64,000 nt of DNA from Papaver somniferum (lineage: Eukaryota; Streptophyta; Magnoliopsida; Ranunculales; Papaveraceae), in the NCBI RefSeq assembly GCF_003573695.1, contig NC_039360.1:59997830-60061829 (forward strand). Reading direction: 5' to 3'. The notes beneath the pieces are model-generated. The model was not told the DNA's origin. It worked only from the letters and a program-made list of their open reading frames with translations, and did not search any database. Numbering within the stretch: position 1 is the first letter of the stretch; each line of letters begins with the position of its first letter. Of the stretch, positions 57,701-64,000 are shown piece after piece. Position numbers and translations under genes: made by a program.

Positions 57701-58594
57701 TTATTGCAACTTTTCTTCTTTCTTCTTCAATCTTTTTAAGTTCTTCTTCATCTTCATACTATTTCTTCTGCAAATATTCATAGTTCGTAATTTTCTTCGA
57801 AACAATCTCCCTGCTATTGTCTTCCATGGATTCATCAAGGTTAGTTTTCTTTTTTCTTCTTTATGAGTTTTGCTGAAATAATCTGTTGCGACTATTAAGT
57901 ATCTTCTTTGTCCAGATCCTGGTAAAAATGACCCCACAATATCTAAGCCCCACTTTCCAAAAGGCCATACACTAGTTGAAGATGACAATGGTGCTCCAGG
58001 TGCATATATTTTCTTTCCATGCCGCTGCCCATCTTCGCAACGTCTTGATATTTGTTTTGCATTTTCATGCATATATGGCCAGTAATAACCTTGCATTTTT
58101 TCTCTATGTGCCAAAGATCTTCCTCCACTATGATTGCCAGCATCCCCACTATGTAGCATTTTTAGCACATTTTCTCCTTCCTCTCGTGTCAAACATCTGA
58201 GTGATGGTCCATTAAAGGATTTTCGGTATAGCAACCCATCTCTTAATTCATAATTCGTTGCACGACTTTTTAACTTGTGTGTTTCCAATCTATTTCTTGG
58301 TGTTTCTCCTTTCGCAAAATATGCATGAAGTTCCATTCTCCAGTCTGCGATATTGTTCATTTGTTCTTCTTCTTCATTGTCTATTATCATCACATCCACG
58401 TCTTCTTCTTCTTTATTGATTGATGGTGACAAAAGTGTTTGTATTTTTATGCATCTCGCAGTTGGATCTGTCATCATGCTTGATATGAAAGCAAAAGCTT
58501 CTGCGAGTCTGTTATCCTTTATTGAAATGTGCCTCCATTTTATTTTTGGGATTTTCGCTGACAATTCTTCAACCAGCTTCTTGTATTTCTTCAA
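57701..58594 (-). pseudogene. Second RNase H end plus truncated integrase
   Basis: The frame starts in the tail of the second RNase H (KKYKKLVEELSAKIPKIKW, ISIKDNRLAEAFAF). After a spacer come the integrase zinc-binding region (LHSGDAGNHSGGRSLAHR, GYYWPYMHENA) and the start of the catalytic core (WGLDIVGSFLPG, YLIVATDYFSK). The second zinc pair reads CEDG, not CxxC. Immediately after ATDYFSK (about 57845) the sequence jumps to Lys/Arg-rich residues unrelated to integrase, so the rest of the core, including the second Asp and Glu, is deleted. Confidence 0.88.
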
Positions 58595-58689
58595 GGATGG
58601 TTCATTTGTAGTATACTCTCCCTTTATTTGGCGAATAACTAGCTACGAATCACTAGTGATCCTGGCATTTTCTAGTTTCATTTCTATTG

Positions 58690-59030
58690 CGAATTTTAAG
58701 GCATGTATCACAACTTCATATTCTGTTCATTATTAGTGGATGCAAATTCCAATCTGAATGAAAAAGCCATTTTTATTCCTTCTGGCGAAATTAAAACAAT
58801 TCCAACTCCATTTCCTTATCCATTTGATAATCCATCTACCAATATCTCCCATCTATTTGGTTCTGTTAATAAATCTTTTGGATCTCCATGTTCTTCTTCT
58901 ACATCCATAATTTCTTCTACTGCTTCATCTTCTTCTAAAGGAAATTCTGCTAAGAAATCTGCAACAACTTGTGACTTTGGTGAAGACAAAATTTCATATT
59001 TAATATCAAAGTGGCATACTTGTGCATTTC
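58690..59030 (-). pseudogene. Second (archaeal-like) RNase H domain of Tat element
   Basis: On the minus strand, in a frame interrupted by one stop, the sequence reads KYEILSSPKSQVVADFLAEF, then WEILVDGLSNG, a stop, GNGVGIVLISPEGIKMAF and RLEFASTNN. The W.L.VDG.SN..G.G.GIVL.SPEG pattern is the start of the additional RNase H that distinguishes Tat-lineage Gypsy elements. Confidence 0.75.
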
Positions 59031-60068
59031 ATCTCTCCATTCTTCCTGATCTTTTAGAATTCTTCATCACTGATTCAATTGGTACTTTTGTTAATACCTT
59101 TATCTTGTGTGCTTGAAAGTATATGCGGAGCTTAAATGATGCATAAACTAATGCTAAAATTATCTTTTCAATCTTTGAGTAATTCTTCTCGGCAGTATTA
59201 AAAGTTTTGCTAATATAATAAATGGGTTTCTCCACTCCTGCGTCTACTCGCAATAACACAACACTTAATGCATGCGACGTCGTCGCAAGATATATCAACA
59301 ATTCTTCTCCTGATTCTGCTTTTTGTAAAATAGTTGTATTCATAAGATGTTCTTTGATTCCTTGAAAAGCTTTTTCACATTCATCAGTCCATTTAAATTT
59401 CGCACCCTTCCTGAGTATATCGAAAAAATATTTACATTTGTCTGATGATCGTGAAATGAATCTCCCCAGCGAAGCTAGAATCCCATTCAACTTCTGTACA
59501 TCTTTTATTGTTTCTGGTGTTGGCATGTCACGATCTGCTTGCACTTTTTCTAGATCAACCTGTATTCTTTCTTTTGATACAATGTAGCCTAAATTTTTTC
59601 CCGATGCAACTCCAATAGTACACTTCTCAGGATTCAATTTAATGTTATACTGCCGCATTTGTTCAAAAATCTCCCTCAGGTCTTGTACATGGTCTTTAGC
59701 TTCTTTACTCTTTACTAACATGCCATCCACGTATACTTCTAATGTTTGTGTATCCATTTTGCGAACACCTTCTCTACCATTCTTTGGTATGTCGCTCCCG
59801 CGTTTCGCAAACCAAATGGCATTTTCGTGTAACAATATAAACCTCTAGGGGCAAAGAAAGCAGTATGTTCTTGATCTTTTTCAACGAGAGGGATTTGGTT
59901 ATACCCTTTATATCCATCTAAAGATGATACCCTATCATTTCCCGCTGCGGATTCCACCATTTGAGGAATATCTGGTAACGGAAAACTATCTTTGGGGCAA
60001 GCTTTATTTAAATCAGTGAAATCTATGCAAATCCTGATTCCTTTGTTTTTCTTTGGGACAATGACCAT
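59029..60068 (-). pseudogene. Gypsy reverse transcriptase and RNase H
   Basis: Frame 60068-59739 has RICIDFTDLNKACPKDSFPL, SSLDGYKGYNQIPL and MPFGLRNAGATYQRMVEKVF, the fingers and palm. A frameshift near 59750 leads to frame 59835-59029 with TLEVYVDGMLVKSK, QYNIKLNPEKCTIGV, GKNLGYIVS, and the first RNase H (KPIYYISKTFNTAEKNY, IEKIILALVYASFKLRIYF). The active-site box is YVDG where YVDD is required, and SLDGYKGY stands where SMDAYSGY is usual, so the enzyme should be inactive. Confidence 0.93.
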
Positions 60069-60358
60069 ATTCGCTATCCATTCTGGGTATTAAGCTTCTC
60101 TTATGATTCCCGCCTCAAGCATTTTCTGTAGTTCTTCTTCTATTTGGGAATGGTAAGTTGTTGCAATTTTTCTTATTCTCTGTTTAATGGTCTCACATTT
60201 TTGTTAATATCCAACTTGTGGCATGCAATTGATGGATCTATTCCCGGTTTCTCATCCATGTTTCCTGCAAAAACATCTTTATATTCTCGCAACAAGTTAA
60301 CAGTTCTTTCTTCTTCTTCCATATCCATTTTGGTTCCAATTATCAATATTAGAGGTTC

Positions 60359-61114
60359 TTATATAGTCCCAACGTTTATTTCTTTTGTTGGTTCTGCGGC
60401 AGTGTAACTGGGTTTAGGTTCTCCCATTGGTGTTGGTTCTTTTATTATTTTCACAGGTCCTTCTCCTTCTTCCGAAATTTCGCTGGGTATTCCTTTGCTT
60501 TCTTTTGCCCTTATCATATATACTCTAAATTCTTCTTCTTTCTTTGCTTCCTTTGCCAACTTTCTGCGAAATTGTTTCTTTTTTGCTTGTCCTTCATAAT
60601 GCTTTACTTCAATCTGATGACATAATTTTGCATTGTCAACATCTCCTCTGATTTCTCCTATTCCATTTGGTGTGGGGAATTTAATACATTGATGCAACAT
60701 TGATACCACAACTTTTATCGCATGTATCCATGGTCTTCCTAATAACATATTATATGACGATTCCATATCCACCGCGCACAACGTTACATGTGTTTCGATT
60801 TCTCCAAGTGGAATTCGTACCACTATCTCTCCTTTAGGTTTTGTTGTGGATTTTCCAAAGCCGTGAAAAAAATATGTTGAACTGGACATTTCTTCATCTT
60901 TAAATCCCATTCCCCGGAATGCGTGATAAAATATTATATCCACTGAACTCCCTGTATCGATTAAAGTTCTGTTCAATATCCATTCTCCTGTGGATTTTGT
61001 TGTTGTCTCCTTCTCTTTTCGCGTAATAGGCACTGTGACAACCAACAGAGATGTGTGGTTCAAATTTTCTTTTGGTATTTCTGCCGCCATGAATGCAACT
61101 TTTTGCTTTCCCAA
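60359..61114 (-). pseudogene. Gypsy aspartic protease region
   Basis: The frame contains LIDTGSSVDIIFYHAF (the DTGSS catalytic motif, intact) and SYNMLLGRPWIHAIKVVVS, the flap-to-C-terminal signature of Tat/Athila-type retropepsins. A short basic N-terminal part (61272-61060, another frame) is all that remains upstream; the capsid and nucleocapsid regions are absent. The C-terminal half is charged linker (KEEEFRVYMIRAKE) leading to the RT. Confidence 0.88.
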
Positions 61115-61355
61115 TCTTTCAAGGGTGATGTATTTTCTACCGCCATAACTTTCCTTCCTTCAAAATTTCGTTTATGTATTCTTCCTTTGATGTTTTCATG
61201 GAATTCATTAATCATCGTTTTTGTTATCATATTACACTCCAATATTTTGCCATCTTCATCAATTCTATTCATCTTTCTTCTAACTGATTCACTGATTTAT
61301 TTAATCACTTTCTTGATTTGAATATTCTCAACAACAATCTTCAACTTTCGATCTT

Positions 61356-61376
61356 CAGTCCCCGTTTCTAGCGCCA
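61356..61376 (-). other. Primer binding site
   Basis: TGGCGCTAGAAACGGGGACT on the minus strand, three bases inside the LTR that ends CTACA. It is of the TGGCGC type common in Tat/Athila elements. The tRNA partner is not identified. Confidence 0.65.
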
Positions 61377-61379
61377 TTA

Positions 61380-61820
61380 TGTAGTTGCAGGAAATCCTAC
61401 ACTACACCCCTCATATGATTTCATTATTAATCAACTCATTTTTAGGTTTACACTCTTAATTTTATTGATCAATCTTTGAATGTTCTTACAAGAAAAGATA
61501 AAGAAATCAAGAATGATCCCTTCTCTAGACTTTCTCTCTCCTATTTATTTGTTTCTTACTCAAAAAAGATCTCTCCCTCTCTTTACAACTCGAACGACTA
61601 TTTATAAGGAAATACATAGTGGATGACAGCTAATCTGTCTCGCAACCTTACAAATATTAATTTCGCAAGCTCTCTAATTTTCGCAGGACTATCACATCTT
61701 TCTCGTGATCTTAGGTGACGTCATTTATTATGTTCTTCCTGAAATTGTTCTGCGACGCTATTGTATTCTGTTGTTGATAATTTCGCTGAAATATTGTTGT
61801 TGCGAGATTCTGATCCTACA
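61380..61820 (-). repeat. Gypsy 5' LTR
   Basis: 441 bp, TG...CA ends on the minus strand. It contains GGACTATCAC (about 61685) not found in the 3' copy. Point differences to 56964-57422 are few (about ten). Confidence 0.9.
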
Positions 61821-63532
61821 CCATCCAACCAAGTTTTCCTCTTTTCTTCTTCATGGAATGGATGATTTCTTGAGCAATAACAGTATTATCATCAATTAGT
61901 CTTCCTGAAACATATGTTTCTTGATATGGAGAAATAATTTTTTCCACTAATAGATTCATCCTGTTCAAAAGAATTTTTTACATAATTTTATATGAGGTAT
62001 TGCGCAAATCTATTGGTCCGAAATCTGCAATACGAATGGACTTCTTCTTCTTAGGAATGAGAGAAATGTAAGTCATGTTAATTTGCTTGAGAACATGCTT
62101 TGAATGGAAAAATATTTTAACCACTGAACAAAAATCTTCACCAACAATGTTCCTTTGACTCTTGTAAAAACCAGCTTGAAAACCTTATGGTCCTGGAGCA
62201 TTACAGTTTTTCATACTTTTTACCAAAAAGTATATTCTGAAAAAGGAGGTCTGATGAGAAGTATATTGTCCTCTGCTGAAATGATAGTTGGTAAAATAAA
62301 GAAGATACTTTCATCCAGAACAAGATTAATGGATATACTTATGCCTTTAAAGTAATGAGTGAGATGAGTAGCAATTTCCTCTCTAGTTTGTAACCAGTTG
62401 TTGTTGTTATGATCCTGAAGGGAATCAATATTATTTCTTGATATTTTCCTGTTACACTTGGCATAGAAATACTTATTGTTATTATCCATATCTTTGATAA
62501 AATGATCTCTTGATTTTTGCTGATAGAATTCACTTCTGAACTTGTGACACTTGTTCAAATCATTGTTGACGTTGATAACTTGATCTTGAATGTTAGGGAT
62601 TGTTGATTGAGCTTGAAGAATACACAGTTCTTGATGAAGATCATCAACTTTTTTATTCACATTGCCAAAGTGTTCTCTGTTCCATATGAATAGTTATTTT
62701 CTTGCTGAATGAAGCTTCTTGACAAGTTGATAAGTCGGGGAGCCATTTACATTGTCTTCAAAGAATTAGCAATACTATAAGTACAAGGATTATTATTCAA
62801 CCAAGTTAAGAAGAACTTAAAAGGTTTCCAACAACTAGAAATGGTGACGTCATTAATCACTAGCATAACATGGTTATGATCACTACCAATCTGGTTTAGA
62901 TGAAAGACCTTAGAATTAGGGAAGCTAACGTTCCAGACACTATTACCAAGAGCCATATCGATTCTACACTTCCTAGCCCCAGTTCTTATATTATTGCTCG
63001 TCCAGGTATTGTCTTTACCAATAAATCCAATGCCGTCTCTAACCCATAGTTAGGCACAACATGATTAACCCAGCCATCAGTAGAAGAAGAGGCAGTACTA
63101 TCATTGTCTATTAGATGAAAATTTAAGTTATTTTATAAGTATCCAAGGAATATTATTGGCTCTACTGATTTGATGTATGTATTTCCATTGGTCTTTGTTT
63201 TTAGTGTAACTAGAATATCCATTCATGCATGTGAGAAGAAATTCAGGTCTGTTATGTTTAGCTTGAACAATAATATTAAACATATTATTGCCTCTTCCTA
63301 CAACATCACAAGTGAAACCATTTTTCCAGAGTAAAATAGACCCCAGATAAACCTTCAGGTTCAATGAAAGCTAGATTTAGATATTAATTTAGGAGAGTCT
63401 TACTTTTAACTTGACTGATTTTTATCTCAGAAAAAAAAATCATGTCAGGATTTTGAGTCATGATTAGGTCACTAAGATGGTTCCTAATAGAAGAGGTTTA
63501 AAACATTGAATATTCCATGAAATTATTTTCAT
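61821..63532 (-). pseudogene. LINE 2 endonuclease, linker and RT N-terminal part
   Basis: The ATG at 63532 opens with MKIISWNIQCF. 63364-63128 gives the endonuclease middle (LWKNGFTCDVVGRGNNMF). 62956-62747 has MALGNSVWNVSFPNSKVFHL and GSDHNHVMLVI, the SDH catalytic box. 62660-62220 is the coiled linker (FRSEFYQQKSRDHFIKDMD, NKYFYAKCNRK). Near 62190 NAPGP, a stop, then GFQAGFYK marks the RT start. It ends at the Gypsy insertion in GKLGW. Confidence 0.88.
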
Positions 63533-63653
63533 GAGGAAACTTGATGTTATGTAGTGAAGTGTTAAAATGACTAACAGAATGGGGAACCAGTTCAGATGAG
63601 TATGAGGATGATAGATAAGTATTAAGTGTAAGAAAGAATAGAAAATGCACAAA

Positions 63654-64000
63654 CTAATGTATAGAATAAAAAAACAAAAAAGAATCTAAGAACCAAACAC
63701 TTAAATTTGAAAGAGTAGTAAATACCTGATTCTCCTTTTCTGTGCCAGTTGTTTGTTTATCTCCAGTTGTGAACATGTGAGTTTTCTGAAGGTCTATGTT
63801 GTTATCAGAAATGGTATTAGGTGGAGAATTCTCAGCATCAAAAGGAATGGGGTTAGCATCATCAGATATCTATGTCTTTTTCCAAGTCTAGTATCATCAG
63901 TGGCTTCTGGTATATCTTTTTTAATCATAAATTCATGTTTACAGCTATACCATCTTTAAGAGGGATGAAAACAGTTGTCTTGATAAACTTCATCTGGTTT
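63654..64000 (-). other. Probable ORF1/ORF2 spacer of LINE 2
   Basis: By position it should be the end of ORF1 and the spacer. I see no DUF4283 or zinc-knuckle pattern in it. The rest of ORF1 would lie beyond the right edge. Confidence 0.35.

Larger units (their letters stand above)
56964..61820 (-). mobile_element. Ty3/Gypsy Tat-lineage retrotransposon, gag-less, nested in LINE 2
   Basis: The LTRs 56964-57422 and 61380-61820 begin TGTAGGATCAG and end CAACTACA (minus strand) and are about 97% alike apart from two indels. A primer site (TGGCGCTAGAAACGGGGACT) lies three bases inside the 5' LTR, and a purine-rich GAGAAGAGGCAAGA lies before the 3' LTR. Flanks CCATA and CCATC are a 4/5 target duplication. 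The interior encodes protease, RT, RNase H, a second RNase H (the mark of the Tat lineage) and part of the integrase. There is no gag: the protease frame begins about 110-260 bases from the 5' LTR. At 4.9 kb it is about half the usual size or less. Confidence 0.93.
55640..63990 (-). mobile_element. L1-type LINE (LINE 2), split by a Gypsy element
   Basis: The minus strand gives an endonuclease from the ATG at 63532, a linker and the RT start up to 61821. The RT then continues directly at 56963 with MALKLDMPKDFDRLEW after the intervening LTR element, and a C-terminal RNase H-like end lies near 55650-56040. Joining across the insert restores the expected family order, which proves the Gypsy element came later. 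ORF1 and the 5' end lie at or beyond the right edge. Stops and frameshifts are frequent. Confidence 0.85.

Noticed and set aside
58353..59116. Ser-rich plus-strand frames over the Gypsy polyprotein
   Set aside because: Antisense to clear RNase H and integrase sequence; Ser-rich translation is typical of the complement of Glu/Lys-rich coding DNA.

Overview
The window is nuclear plant DNA. Its intact genes are split by GT-AG introns, are typical land-plant genes, and sit in an AT-rich background that is mostly transposable elements. A eudicot fits best. The non-coding LTR pieces suggest a large repeat-rich genome, but I cannot name the species from the sequence. A run of 133 N (15675-15807) marks an assembly gap.

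Only three genes look intact and functional, and for each I could follow every exon junction in frame. They are: (1) a Peter Pan/SSF-type Brix-domain ribosome-biogenesis gene on the minus strand (4696-2349, 7 exons, 338 codons), with telo-box motifs upstream; (2) a plant O-fucosyltransferase (GT106 family) gene on the plus strand (40123-45494, 10 exons, 574 codons); (3) an AUX1/LAX auxin influx carrier gene on the plus strand (48601-50934, 8 exons, 469 codons). They share no operon-like relation or pathway; they are separate gene islands in a sea of repeats.

Layout: 1-2348 holds minisatellites and a gene-like relic. 4992-5845 is a possible MITE. 6187-8150 holds Copia LTR-like fragments. 8709-18303 is bounded by two 94%-similar 165-bp LTRs of a minus-strand Copia element. 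Its interior has been invaded by a 1.27-kb terminal-inverted-repeat element, by a ~102-bp satellite, and by a captured ORF. 18304-26647 is mostly LTR debris plus a hAT-type MITE (24533-25280). 26648-30870 is a hAT transposon with matching ends, a 7/8 target duplication and a broken, internally deleted transposase. 32989-38700 is a minus-strand L1-type LINE with an RNase H domain. After the O-fucosyltransferase and LAX genes, 51441-55561 contains two related TIR elements, one of them split by a MULE-like element with a perfect 10-bp target duplication. 55640 to the window end is a second minus-strand L1 LINE. It is split by a Tat-lineage Ty3/Gypsy element (56964-61820) with very similar LTRs, no gag, a mutated reverse-transcriptase active site and a truncated integrase.

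I found no CRISPR array, tRNA or rRNA gene. I also found no clearly new protein-coding system. The most unusual material is structural: arrays of short hyphenated palindromes inside TIR elements, a 45-bp exact direct repeat around an 856-bp insert upstream of the LAX gene, and the nested transposon history.
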